Made by a program: the position numbers and the translations under genes
Virus record (IMG/VR): IMGVR_UViG_3300006916_000130
Span: 1-37,791 of that record
From: a virus
Reading direction: 5' to 3' (one strand)
DNA length: 37,791 bases
Shown here: in pieces, positions 14,089 through 23,042 of the stretch
How the letters are laid out: each line of letters starts with the position of its first letter
How positions within the stretch are numbered: the first letter of the stretch is position 1
The notes under the pieces: generated by a model
What the model was told of the DNA's origin: nothing
Databases searched by the model: none
Seen by the model: the letters and a program-made list of their open reading frames with translations, nothing else

Positions 14089-14715
14089 TTATTGTGTTAC
14101 AGGTACGGTACTAATATCCGCAGTAGTTCTACCTGTAGTAGGTGTGCTAGTTGTATTAGCCTCCCACCACTGGTATGCAAATGTAACAGCAAACTCTTCA
14201 ATTGTATCTGTACTGTCGTAAGAGACGTCAATTGTATCTACAACAGTTGGCCAAGCTCCTACAATAACATATCTTTTAATGACTGCACCTGTACGACTAA
14301 GCTGTTCTATTTCCATATTAGCCGTGTATGAGTCAAATGAAGAAGCATTTACACCTCTTCCTGATACGTTTGTAGCAGCACCATTAATCGCATCTTGCCA
14401 TCTTTCGAAAGCATTTCTTACAGCAAAGTTGTTATCATTAATAACCTGTACTGTCCAAGCATCAAAAATAGTATCTCCTGATACTTTTAATTGTCTACCT
14501 CTAAACGGTACAATAACTTCGCCAATTGTCCTAGCCGGCATTGCGGCGGTTTTAATCATGAAAGAGCTAAGAGCTTCTGTTTCACCTGCACCAAAAGCTG
14601 AATTCGCTAAACCTTGAATATCAGCATTTGGCCAGTTACAGTTTACTCTAAATAGGTTAGCTCTTGCACCCCCACCAGCTAAAGCTGTTTTAAAATCATC
14701 AATACGAACTGTCAT
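14089..14715 (-). CDS. 19: Tail tube protein gp19
   Basis: A 208-residue tail tube subunit (T4 gp19 is 163 aa; marine relatives are longer). It would stack in hexameric rings inside the sheath. Recognisable segments are RANLFRVNCNWPN near the N-terminus, MIKTAAMPARTIGEVIVPFR, GRQLKVSGDTIFDAWTVQVI, and the C-terminal strand VTFAYQWWEANT. A GGAG ribosome site lies six bases before the ATG, inside the last codons of gp18, so the sheath and tube genes are coupled. It is followed 27 bases on by gp20. The order 18-19-20 is as in T4. Confidence 0.96.
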   Translation of the reverse strand: MTVRIDDFKTALAGGGARANLFRVNCNWPNADIQGLANSAFGAGETEALSSFMIKTAAMPARTIGEVIVPFRGRQLKVSGDTIFDAWTVQVINDNNFAVRNAFERWQDAINGAATNVSGRGVNASSFDSYTANMEIEQLSRTGAVIKRYVIVGAWPTVVDTIDVSYDSTDTIEEFAVTFAYQWWEANTTSTPTTGRTTADISTVPVTQ

Positions 14716-14716
14716 G

Positions 14717-16816
14717 TTATGCTCCTGCTACCTCACTAAATGATACTCCAGTTCTTACTGCAACAAAGTTCAATGTAATGAAGTTGATTGAGCGAGCTGG
14801 TTTAATATAAATATCAGCTACAAATCTATTACCATCGATGACTTGACCTGTATTGTTTGAAGTATCACAAACAACTTTAAAGTCTGTTAAACCTCTTCTT
14901 GCTTGAATTTCAGCAAGAAATGGCTCTACTGCATTAACAAAAGTTCTTCTAGTTAAGTCATCGTTGAATTCAAACAACTGGAACTTAGCTGCAGTTGCAA
15001 TTGCTTTTTCAAGTACAATAAACAACCTACGAACATTAATTCTATCAAATGCAGATGGTCTAGATAAAGCAGTTTTATCTCCATATAGAAGTGTTCCTTG
15101 ACCTCTAAAGGTAACTACAGGGTTAATTCTATTTGGATATAGCTGATCTCTTTCTGTTTGATTAGGGTTAAAGGATAATTTAACCACATTATTAATAAAG
15201 CCTCTATTAAGACCTGCAGGAGAGAACCAGGCATCATTTGTAAATTCTGCTCTAGCTGTTAAACCTGCTGTGTCTGAGTTAAGAGGAATCCAAAAATACT
15301 CATCATTATATCTATCATATTGTCTCTTATAACCAGAGTCAAACACCGCGTATGAAGATGAGTTAAATGAACTATAATAGTCTATTACTTTTTGCGCTGT
15401 AGGATTATTCACTGAAGCAGAATAACTTGGTGAGCAAAATGCAATTGCATCTTTTCTTGTTTCGGCAATGGTAATAACATATTTCGAAACTGTAGCTGAT
15501 CTTTCTCCAGTAATAAGCAAATTGACATCTACTGCATCATCATCAGATAATAGATCATAAGCTGTTGTATAGTTACCATCTGAAACACTTGCGCCGTCTG
15601 TTCCACCATCTAAGGAATACTTTCTTACTCCTGTTAATGACATATTTGTTGATAGATAATTAAATCTACTATTACCAGTCAAAGATGTAAGAGAAGAACC
15701 AATTGTTGTATTTCCAGTAATTGTTCCGCTTTGAGCTGCTGTTTCCTCATTAAGTAAATAGATCCATTGAGACTGATCATTGATAATATCTACATAATAA
15801 TTAGGCCCGCTATCACCTGATTTAGCATTTTTAGCTTTTGAAACATATGGATAAGTTTCTAAAACTTCATTTGCTGTACCTGTAATAAGAGTGTCGGTTG
15901 TATACACAATAATATGCATTTCGTCTTCAGGAGTTGTTGTGTAATTACTTCCCCAAGTACTAGTTCCAGGTACAGTGTCAAATAAATCTGACCCTTTAGT
16001 TGAACCAAACAATACAGTATTCTTAAAATCCGAATCTGTCATTGAAGCGTCCATTAAAATAATTCCAATACTGTTACCCAGTGCACCTGGATATCTAGCA
16101 TAAACAGAACCATTTACTAATGTTGATTTTTCAACTAAGAAATCATCTAAGTTGTTTAGTTGTGCAGAAGTTAATGTAGTTGCACCTGCTTCGGCATCTG
16201 TATTGACAAAAAACGTAATAGTAACACCGTTAATAGTTTGAGCAGATGGTAACGTAATACCTGTTGCGCTATACTTAACAGTCGGATCGGTAATGCCTGC
16301 AATTGCATCTGAGTCAATTGTTACTGAACTAGCACCAGCTGTAACTAAAGCCTCTCTAAAAGCGTCAGCAATTGAACCTAACGTTAATGCATCTGCTGTA
16401 AATGCTACTGTAGTAGAACCATCATAAGCAACCGCGTTACTAGATGTAAATACCGTTGAAGATGGCGAACCTGTAAACACTGCTGAGATTGTACTTGCTG
16501 AACCAACAACCGGCTCTGATGCTGCATTTCTTGCACCATCAGAAATAGCTCTAACTACTTGAAGGTTATTTGCATAACCTAAGAAATTAGCTGCAGCGTA
16601 CCAATCATCTCTAGTACTAGATGCGTCATTTGTTGAAACTTTAGGGTATCCAAACTTAGCAATTAGATCTTTTTCTGAAGTTACCGTTGTTACATCTAAC
16701 GCAGGTCCCCATTCAAATTTACCAGCAAAACCTCCAATTGATGTTGCCACCGCTGGAATAATGTTAGTAAGATCTTTTTCTAAAATTTGCACACCTGGGC
16801 TAACTAAAAATGCCAT
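14717..16816 (-). CDS. 18: Contractile tail sheath protein gp18
   Basis: A 699-residue sheath subunit (T4 gp18 is 659 aa). The N-terminus FLVSPGVQILEKDLTNIIPA and SIGGFAGKFEWGP are diagnostic. So are the C-terminal segments FRGQGTLLYGDKTALSRPSA, FDRINVRRLFIVLEKAI, and FVADIYIKPARSINFITLNF near the end. The middle (about residues 110-250) is the variable outer domain, rich in Ala, Ser and Thr; it holds only two DSD motifs, unlike the neighbouring fibre genes. An AGGAG site and an exact late box (16845-16852) precede the ATG. It is the first gene of the 18-19-20 unit. Confidence 0.97.
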   Translation of the reverse strand: MAFLVSPGVQILEKDLTNIIPAVATSIGGFAGKFEWGPALDVTTVTSEKDLIAKFGYPKVSTNDASSTRDDWYAAANFLGYANNLQVVRAISDGARNAASEPVVGSASTISAVFTGSPSSTVFTSSNAVAYDGSTTVAFTADALTLGSIADAFREALVTAGASSVTIDSDAIAGITDPTVKYSATGITLPSAQTINGVTITFFVNTDAEAGATTLTSAQLNNLDDFLVEKSTLVNGSVYARYPGALGNSIGIILMDASMTDSDFKNTVLFGSTKGSDLFDTVPGTSTWGSNYTTTPEDEMHIIVYTTDTLITGTANEVLETYPYVSKAKNAKSGDSGPNYYVDIINDQSQWIYLLNEETAAQSGTITGNTTIGSSLTSLTGNSRFNYLSTNMSLTGVRKYSLDGGTDGASVSDGNYTTAYDLLSDDDAVDVNLLITGERSATVSKYVITIAETRKDAIAFCSPSYSASVNNPTAQKVIDYYSSFNSSSYAVFDSGYKRQYDRYNDEYFWIPLNSDTAGLTARAEFTNDAWFSPAGLNRGFINNVVKLSFNPNQTERDQLYPNRINPVVTFRGQGTLLYGDKTALSRPSAFDRINVRRLFIVLEKAIATAAKFQLFEFNDDLTRRTFVNAVEPFLAEIQARRGLTDFKVVCDTSNNTGQVIDGNRFVADIYIKPARSINFITLNFVAVRTGVSFSEVAGA

Positions 16817-16844
16817 TGTGAAACTCCTGTAATAACTCTTTCTA

Positions 16845-16852
16845 TATTTATA
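16845..16852 (-). promoter_or_regulatory. T4-type late promoter box for gp18
   Basis: Exact TATAAATA on the minus strand between the 430-aa fibre gene and gp18. Expected start is near 16839, 23 bases before the gp18 ATG. Confidence 0.7.
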
Positions 16853-16860
16853 TTTCTCAT

Positions 16861-18153
16861 TTATTGAGTGACAATGATACGGCCATTGTCATATGATGAT
16901 TCTACGACTGCATCAAATGTCATGTCTTCAAACCCTGATTTAAACCTAAAATGTATTTTATCATCACTGCTTAAAGCGGAATCATAATCGATTCTAAACG
17001 AATCAAAATACTCCATAGCTACTGAATCATTGTTAACTGTATAAGCTATAGTTCTTAAAATAGAAGTATAATCAGATCCTCCACTTACTGTAAATGATCT
17101 TCTAATAATTTCGCCACCACCTAAACTATAAACATACCAACTAATCTTAGTATCTGCAGACAGTTCAGGTCCTACTTGAGTGTATTCAACTGTGTTAAGA
17201 TCTGAATCTGTTAAAGCAATAGATGAGGATGTTACACCTATACCTAACAATGCTTCCAGCTTAGCTATTCTGGTTAAATGTGACCCTGTTTCATCTTTGA
17301 TAGCGTTAGCTAATATATCACTATCAGCAAGATCTATTCTATTTAGATCTATAGTTCTAACCACTCTATCTGAATCGTAGTAATCAGAATCTTCTAGAGC
17401 AGTAAGTCTAAGTTTAGCAACATACACTTCGTTTCTAGTCCATAGTCTATCTGAATCAACATTAAATTCTAGTACAGCAAGTCTTGTCTCTAGATCTTGA
17501 ACTTTAAGTTCGTCAGAATCTAATCTTGCGTAAATATCATCTATTTGTTCTTTAGTAACACCAATAGCTAAAATCTTTGCTCTTAAATCAGAATCATCTG
17601 AATCATGTCTTGCTGTCAATGTAGCTAAATCTTCTTCTACCTGAACTACTCTTTCTAATAATCTACCATCAGAATCTAATTGTCCTAATATTGAAGTTAT
17701 TCTAGCTGCATCTGAATCTACATCTCTTCTAAGAGCACTAATAGCTAACATATCACTATCAAGTCTATTAATAATATCAAACGTAATAGTCTGCTCTGAA
17801 TCAAGTGAAAGCTCTAAGTTGTCTACTTTTTCTTGAAGTGCTTGTATCTTTAAGCTATCTGAATCTGCATCAGCTCTTAAATTATTGACTTCATTTCTAA
17901 GATCAGACACAACTTTAAGATCAGAGTCAGTAAACAATGAATGCTCTCTAACCATATTTTCTACCCTATCAGAATCTAATCCTGATACAGCAGCTAATTT
18001 TTCTTCTATTAGAGCAACAATATAATCTGAGTCAATATTGACTCTGAACACACCTTCAAAATCACTGTTTTCATTAAAGTCAACAATAATACCAACGCCG
18101 GATTCGACGCGTACCATCATAGGGTAAAATTCAGAATCAAAACTATATGCCAT
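16861..18153 (-). CDS. DSD-repeat coiled-coil fibre-like protein (430 aa)
   Basis: A short N-terminal beta part (about 1-55) is followed by a long helical region to about residue 300, then a beta-rich C-terminal domain of about 120 residues that may form a fibre tip or binding domain. The helical region carries about 15 DSD motifs. Units such as DSDLKVVSDLRNEV (14 residues) place hydrophobic residues in heptad positions, so a parallel, probably trimeric, coiled coil is likely. It resembles a shortened version of the 1769-aa protein at 27243. The ribosome site (TGAG) is weak; a variant late box AATAAATA is near 18175. Probable tail or whisker fibre; the attachment site is unknown. Confidence 0.65.
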   Translation of the reverse strand: MAYSFDSEFYPMMVRVESGVGIIVDFNENSDFEGVFRVNIDSDYIVALIEEKLAAVSGLDSDRVENMVREHSLFTDSDLKVVSDLRNEVNNLRADADSDSLKIQALQEKVDNLELSLDSEQTITFDIINRLDSDMLAISALRRDVDSDAARITSILGQLDSDGRLLERVVQVEEDLATLTARHDSDDSDLRAKILAIGVTKEQIDDIYARLDSDELKVQDLETRLAVLEFNVDSDRLWTRNEVYVAKLRLTALEDSDYYDSDRVVRTIDLNRIDLADSDILANAIKDETGSHLTRIAKLEALLGIGVTSSSIALTDSDLNTVEYTQVGPELSADTKISWYVYSLGGGEIIRRSFTVSGGSDYTSILRTIAYTVNNDSVAMEYFDSFRIDYDSALSSDDKIHFRFKSGFEDMTFDAVVESSYDNGRIIVTQ

Positions 18154-18182
18154 GTGTTAACAACTCAACTTTATATATTTAT

Positions 18183-19391
18183 TTAATACCAAATCTGATC
18201 TGGAGTTGAGGAACCTCCTCCTCCACCACCGCCGCCTCCACCTGAGACGTTTGTTGGAATTTGTCTTCTTACAGTAATATCTCTACTAAAATTATCTTCA
18301 TTTTTTACAGCATCGGCATCATAAGGAACATTATTGTTATTTGATCTTATAGGAAATACATGCGTAGGTGTATATTGATCTCTTATTGTACCGCCAGCAG
18401 CAATTCTTACTCTGTTAGTAACAGAATCTCTAAACGATTCTCTTTGTCTTGTATTATATAATATAGGATTAAAATTTAATGTAAAGTCGGAATCAAACGA
18501 TAAAGCTGAATCACTATCATCTGCAGAATGTAATAATTCACTAGTGTAATTTTCTGATGTAAACTGGCCTCTTTTTAAAGATGATTCATATAATAAAGTA
18601 TGTAAAGATGACACTTCATCTGAATCTATTTGAGATCCAAAGATGCCCATGTCTCTAAAGTAGCCTGGATACTGGCCAGAATAACCAAACGAACTCCATG
18701 TAGATCCAGACTTAGTCCTTGGAACTGATCCAACATATTGACCGTCTACATAATATAAAGATTCACCGTTTCCATCTAATGCGGTTGTTCCTTTTCCTAC
18801 TACAATTAGTGTCTGCCATTTTAATTCAATATCATAACCTGTATCATAAAATGCATTACCAACTCTATTAGAATAAAATCCTAAATCTCTTGTGTTATCC
18901 CTAATCATTGGCTGGTGGTCGTTATTACCTCTATAGAAAGTTCTCCAACCCGAATTAGTCTCTCTTGGATACCAAACAAAAAACATTGTATAGAATTGAC
19001 CTAATGTTTCACTGTCAGGTGTAGTAAAAGTTATAACACCGTTTGTACCATCAACATCTAATCCGTCTTTACCTCCAATGTTTTGAATAGCTCTTACCCC
19101 AGATAAAGAATCAGAATCAACATAGAAGTCTTCAAGTGTTTCCCCGGATACATGTCCTCTAAATTTAACTCTATGAATTGGGTCTCTAGAATCAATAAAA
19201 CTAGCTACAGGGTCATTATTACCTGTACCGTTTATAGTATGTTTTGCTAAATTGAGTTCGGTGTTAATATGAGATGGCCAGCTAGGATAACCAGATGCTC
19301 TAATGCTGGTTCTCCCGCCGTTTCTAATTAGATAGTTTCTAACAGGATGCTGATCAGAGTCAAAACCATTAGACCTAATAGCAAATCTCAT
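18183..19391 (-). CDS. LamG/concanavalin-like lectin-type structural protein (402 aa)
   Basis: Residues about 70-280 read like a laminin-G or concanavalin-A jelly roll. TFTTPDSETLGQFYTMFFVW, the LYYVDGQYVGSV strand pair and YFRDMGIFGSQIDSDEVSSL are typical of such domains, which bind sugars. The C-terminus has a ten-Gly run before SSTPDQIWY. Several DSD motifs occur in loops. An AGAGGAG ribosome site sets the start at 19391. In a fibre gene block this is best read as a receptor-binding or adhesin component. The lectin call is from pattern recognition and needs a profile search. Confidence 0.6.
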   Translation of the reverse strand: MRFAIRSNGFDSDQHPVRNYLIRNGGRTSIRASGYPSWPSHINTELNLAKHTINGTGNNDPVASFIDSRDPIHRVKFRGHVSGETLEDFYVDSDSLSGVRAIQNIGGKDGLDVDGTNGVITFTTPDSETLGQFYTMFFVWYPRETNSGWRTFYRGNNDHQPMIRDNTRDLGFYSNRVGNAFYDTGYDIELKWQTLIVVGKGTTALDGNGESLYYVDGQYVGSVPRTKSGSTWSSFGYSGQYPGYFRDMGIFGSQIDSDEVSSLHTLLYESSLKRGQFTSENYTSELLHSADDSDSALSFDSDFTLNFNPILYNTRQRESFRDSVTNRVRIAAGGTIRDQYTPTHVFPIRSNNNNVPYDADAVKNEDNFSRDITVRRQIPTNVSGGGGGGGGGGSSTPDQIWY

Positions 19392-19403
19392 GATTAGCTC
19401 CTC

Positions 19404-21251
19404 TTAAAGACTTACATTTGCAACAATATCACTTAAACCTGCGCCTGTAATTTTAATAGCTTGAGATGTTTCCCCACTAGATGAAGTAGTAACAGTTGTA
19501 CTTGTTGTATCATCTCCGAAGGTCATAGTAGAACCATCAATTGTAAGATTTATATCTGTTGCTATTCTATCACCATTAATGTCAAATGCACTAATATCTA
19601 CAGTACTACTAATAGTAGTTCCAGTATAGTTGTATGTAGATGATGCAGGTGTTACAGTAATACTAATTGGTGTATTAGGAGTAAAGACATGAACATCCAT
19701 CCAATTACCATTATTTCCTTCTATACCCCAAATTCTATCTGTACTATCTCTAGCAACAGCATGGAATCTACCTGGTATTGTACCAGTTCTGACCCAGCCA
19801 GTAGTATTATTCCAAGCATAAGTATAGAAGACATCATAACAAATAACACCTAAAATGGTTCTAGCATCGTTTAAGAATACAGCATTTCTAATTGTCTTAG
19901 GTACTTCAACTTCACTATGGAATGTAAGAGCAGTAGCATCAGTTGAACTCACTGCGTAACTAATAATCGTCCGTGCATCGTTTGTAGAGTCAGCTGATTG
20001 ATAAGAACTAGACATTGGTATTACTGATAAGTATCTATTACCACTATTCTTAAATGTTTCGTTCCAAATTACTGATGAGTGACCAGCATTTGATTGTGAA
20101 ATACTAATTTGACCACTAAACCTAGCTGAGCTTGCATCAGCAATATTGTCTGCTTGACCTCTTGTAAACGTATCTGCTGTTGTATCCCATTCAAAAACAA
20201 ACGGATGGTAATCATAGTTAGCGTCAAAGTAAGGTGTGTAGAATACTTTTGTATCGCTATCATTATATTTCGGGAACCATGTACTTGAATAGTTAAGTGT
20301 TTTACCAATTGTTGTATAACCTCTTGCACCACCATACAATGTATTTGATGTAGATGGTACAGTGTTGAAGGTATGTAAATCTGTAGTAGTATCTGCAGAC
20401 ACGTTATGCTTTGTAATATATTGAGTGTATTCATTAGCAGAGTTATTATAAAGATAAATTGGTTTATCATCTTGTGTACTTCTACCAATTAATTGTACAA
20501 AGTAATATGATCTTTGTGTTCTGTTTGCCTGTGTAGATGAATCAGGATCATCAAAATCAATATGACCTACACCTTCCATCGGTCTATTCATATACGAAGT
20601 TCTCCATTCAAAAGAGATCATTGAGATTCTAGAATCACCATCGCCCAAGCATGCTGGAACTTGAATGCCATCAATAGTAGTGTTGTTTGAAGTTGTGCCA
20701 CCAGAGCTTGCAGCAACTTCACCACCTACATATTCATGATATGGTTGACCGTCAGGCTTGTTTGGCTCTGAACGTACTTGATACCATGAATAAACAGGCC
20801 GAGTGCTAAACATTCGTATTGAGTTAGTACTTCCGTCTGCAGCTACAAATCTTTTATATGGACCAGAAGTGTTAGATGGGTCAAGTGATTTAATATGAGA
20901 TGTGTCAATATTATTTCTTCCATCATTACCTGTTGTTGTAACTTTATGATCATGTGCTACTGGTTTAGTAAGATGCATACAACCCATCATACCAGCTCTA
21001 GGTCCACCAGTACTGTATCCCGCATCACCTGTACTGTAGTTAGTGTATGTAGCTCCTGCAGTTGTAATTTCATAATCTGTTTTGCTTGAAGAACCATTTT
21101 TAAATACTGCACTAGTATTGAACACAGGTGCTAAAGTGGTTTTGTTATGACCTTCACCTTCAATATAGATATAATTATTACCAGCTCCGGATCTATCATC
21201 TTCCCAGACACTGGTTACACCTTTTTTACTTGCTTTTTTAATTAATGCCAT
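19404..21251 (-). CDS. Large structural protein with C-terminal Ig-like domain (615 aa)
   Basis: Not matched to a named family. The N-terminal 500 residues are rich in aromatic and polar residues with recurring strand-like units (for example YFVQLIGRST, HPFVFEWDTT, RTIISYAVSS, RTILGVICYDVFYTYAWN), reminiscent of a beta-propeller or beta-helix with about four-strand repeats. The last ~90 residues (ITVTPASSTYNYTGTTISST onward) look like an Ig-like or Big-type domain. It shows almost no DSD compared with its neighbours. CGGAG precedes the ATG. Position inside the gp17-gp18 fibre block suggests a tail-associated structural or depolymerase-like protein, but no catalytic motif is visible. Confidence 0.6.
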   Translation of the reverse strand: MALIKKASKKGVTSVWEDDRSGAGNNYIYIEGEGHNKTTLAPVFNTSAVFKNGSSSKTDYEITTAGATYTNYSTGDAGYSTGGPRAGMMGCMHLTKPVAHDHKVTTTGNDGRNNIDTSHIKSLDPSNTSGPYKRFVAADGSTNSIRMFSTRPVYSWYQVRSEPNKPDGQPYHEYVGGEVAASSGGTTSNNTTIDGIQVPACLGDGDSRISMISFEWRTSYMNRPMEGVGHIDFDDPDSSTQANRTQRSYYFVQLIGRSTQDDKPIYLYNNSANEYTQYITKHNVSADTTTDLHTFNTVPSTSNTLYGGARGYTTIGKTLNYSSTWFPKYNDSDTKVFYTPYFDANYDYHPFVFEWDTTADTFTRGQADNIADASSARFSGQISISQSNAGHSSVIWNETFKNSGNRYLSVIPMSSSYQSADSTNDARTIISYAVSSTDATALTFHSEVEVPKTIRNAVFLNDARTILGVICYDVFYTYAWNNTTGWVRTGTIPGRFHAVARDSTDRIWGIEGNNGNWMDVHVFTPNTPISITVTPASSTYNYTGTTISSTVDISAFDINGDRIATDINLTIDGSTMTFGDDTTSTTVTTSSSGETSQAIKITGAGLSDIVANVSL

Positions 21252-21263
21252 TTTATACTCCGA

Positions 21264-21506
21264 TTAAATTTCTTCTTGATTCATGAACCAGGTTACCACT
21301 TCAGCTTCATCTGCCCAATCACCTCTAGAACCATCTCCGTTTGTCTTCCATGGCTGCTCTTTAATTAGAGTAGAAACACCATCTTGAACAACATAAATTT
21401 TTGCAACTCCACCATCTAGTTCAGCACTATAATTAATAGTAGTAGTGACATCAGCACCTTCTGAATCTTGGTGTAAAATATTATCTTTTGTAAAACTAGT
21501 AGCCAT
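21264..21506 (-). CDS. Small hypothetical structural protein (80 aa)
   Basis: A short acidic protein with beta-like first half (TINYSAELDGGVAKIYVVQD) and a helical end (WADEAEVVTWFMNQEEI). No family recognised. An exact TATAAATA box lies 16 bases upstream and an AGAGG site eight bases upstream, so this small gene heads its own late unit that continues into 19404-21251. Size and composition would fit a fibre chaperone or connector, but this is not shown by the sequence. Confidence 0.55.
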   Translation of the reverse strand: MATSFTKDNILHQDSEGADVTTTINYSAELDGGVAKIYVVQDGVSTLIKEQPWKTNGDGSRGDWADEAEVVTWFMNQEEI

Positions 21507-21521
21507 AATAACCTCTTTGTA

Positions 21522-21529
21522 TATTTATA
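21522..21529 (-). promoter_or_regulatory. T4-type late promoter box
   Basis: Exact TATAAATA on the minus strand overlapping the stop codon (21525-21527) of the preceding fibre gene. Expected start is near 21516, leaving a 10-base leader that still includes the AGAGG site of the 80-aa gene. Confidence 0.6.
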
Positions 21530-23042
21530 TTTTCTTGTACTTGAATTGAATGTTAAGATCTTCACCTTTGTTAGTAGAACCTACAGCATCAACATCGATG
21601 GTAATATAGTCACCTTCATTCATATTAATTATAGGATCTGTTACTGTAACTGTTGTAGCACTAGCAGAGAAGCTAAATGTTTCAGCTGAAGAACCATTTT
21701 TATTGACATCAATGGTAACTGTACCATCAGCAGCAGTACCTAACTTAGGACTTATAGAAAAAATTTGCAAATCAAAAGGTGCATACCATCTAGCTGTGCC
21801 AGTTGTTACAGAAAGCTCACCTTGTTGATACAAAGATATGTTAAAGATAGTATTTTCTTTTGCGACAACAGATGCAGAATCTGAATCAAAAGTGTTTGCA
21901 GTAACAATATCTGTAATTTTTTCTCTTAACTGAGTGGTATTGTCTAGGTATGTTCCGATGTCTTGTGGTTTGAATTTACCTAAGTTTGTATCATAGATAA
22001 GACACACATTACTTGGAATAGTAGGCACTGCTCTTATCTCAGCTGTAGTAGCATGTTTTTCTTGAGTGTGTTGCCAAACAGGTCTAAGTATACCTGTCCC
22101 ATCTGAATCTACTTCTAGTTTTTTAACACTAATAGAATTTTTCATTCCAGAATGAACACCACATTGGTAGTAAATTGTTCTTATTGGCGAGTCAGAAGGA
22201 ACAGTATAAACAACTTGACTTGAACCATTATTTCTAGAACCTACTACACCGTCATCACTATCAAGTTCACCATAAAAAGTATTAGCAGCAAAGTAAGTAC
22301 CATCATCTGTAGTGAGGTAAAAAGGATGACCTTGAGTGGAGCTATCTAATATAAACGTATATACACCACCTCTATAGAATGGTCCAATAGTTGGGTTATT
22401 ACCACTAGCAGTACCAGTGAATACAAACTGATTTGTGCCACTTCCATCTGAATCTACTGCTACGTTATAAGTTACTGTAGGAGCTGTAAGTAATGGAGGT
22501 GTAACATCTGAGTCAACTGTGAATGTTAATTTTTGAATGCCCATTCTTGTTTTAGTAACTGGATTAAGAACATTAGATTCTGAATCATAAGTAACCCATG
22601 AAACATTATTTTGACTACCAGCACTTTCTATCCATTTTAAAAATATTTTATGTGTCTGTGTCATACTAGAATGTATATCTCTAGCTGCAAAGTTACGTAC
22701 AGTGTATGTACCTTTTCTATATATAGGCACAGTGCTTTGAGTTTGGTCTAAAAGTCTTACTCTCTCGTATGCTACAGTGCCTGGATTCCAAGACCACTTC
22801 CACATAGCGTTCTGGCCAGCACCTGGTGCATCAACGTTAATTGTAAATGTTTCCGGATCAACAGCTAAAGTAAATTCTAAAATACCATCACTATCTAATG
22901 CTTTATCACCAATAACAATAGACGAAGAACCAACCGCAACTTCACCTATACCTAAAGAAGTAGCGCTTACTTTTGAGTCTCTTACATTACCAGCTCTACC
23001 AACTAGCTTTGCAATTCCATGTGCTTTAGATCTTCTTGCCAT
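21525..23042 (-). CDS. Fibre-block protein with cupredoxin-like module (505 aa)
   Basis: The start is ATG 23042 (TAATG with the upstream stop); a longer form from 23054 is unlikely. The N-terminus MARRSKAHGIAKLVGRAG and following VRD resemble the start of the 954-aa protein, suggesting a shared docking peptide. Around residues 198-310 is a beta module with GHPFYLTTDDG and, about 50 residues later, IYYQCGVHSGMKN. His, then Cys-x2-His-x2-Met, is the ligand order of type 1 copper sites. The C-terminal ~120 residues are a beta sandwich. DSD motifs occur in loops rather than helices. Likely a tail-fibre or baseplate-associated structural protein; copper binding is inference. Confidence 0.6.
   Translation of the reverse strand: MARRSKAHGIAKLVGRAGNVRDSKVSATSLGIGEVAVGSSSIVIGDKALDSDGILEFTLAVDPETFTINVDAPGAGQNAMWKWSWNPGTVAYERVRLLDQTQSTVPIYRKGTYTVRNFAARDIHSSMTQTHKIFLKWIESAGSQNNVSWVTYDSESNVLNPVTKTRMGIQKLTFTVDSDVTPPLLTAPTVTYNVAVDSDGSGTNQFVFTGTASGNNPTIGPFYRGGVYTFILDSSTQGHPFYLTTDDGTYFAANTFYGELDSDDGVVGSRNNGSSQVVYTVPSDSPIRTIYYQCGVHSGMKNSISVKKLEVDSDGTGILRPVWQHTQEKHATTAEIRAVPTIPSNVCLIYDTNLGKFKPQDIGTYLDNTTQLREKITDIVTANTFDSDSASVVAKENTIFNISLYQQGELSVTTGTARWYAPFDLQIFSISPKLGTAADGTVTIDVNKNGSSAETFSFSASATTVTVTDPIINMNEGDYITIDVDAVGSTNKGEDLNIQFKYKKI
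22120..22450 (-). other. Cupredoxin-like module 1 (His, CxxHxxM)
   Basis: Encodes a YRGGVYTF strand, GHPF, then YYQCGVHSGM. Spacing and order (His early; Cys, His, Met clustered late) match blue-copper folds. Similar HSGM modules are, as I recall, repeated in marine phage structural proteins. Confidence 0.55.

Noticed and set aside
14806-14813. Plus-strand TATAAATA inside gp18
   Set aside because: It is antisense within gp18 with no plus-strand gene downstream; likely chance in AT-rich DNA.
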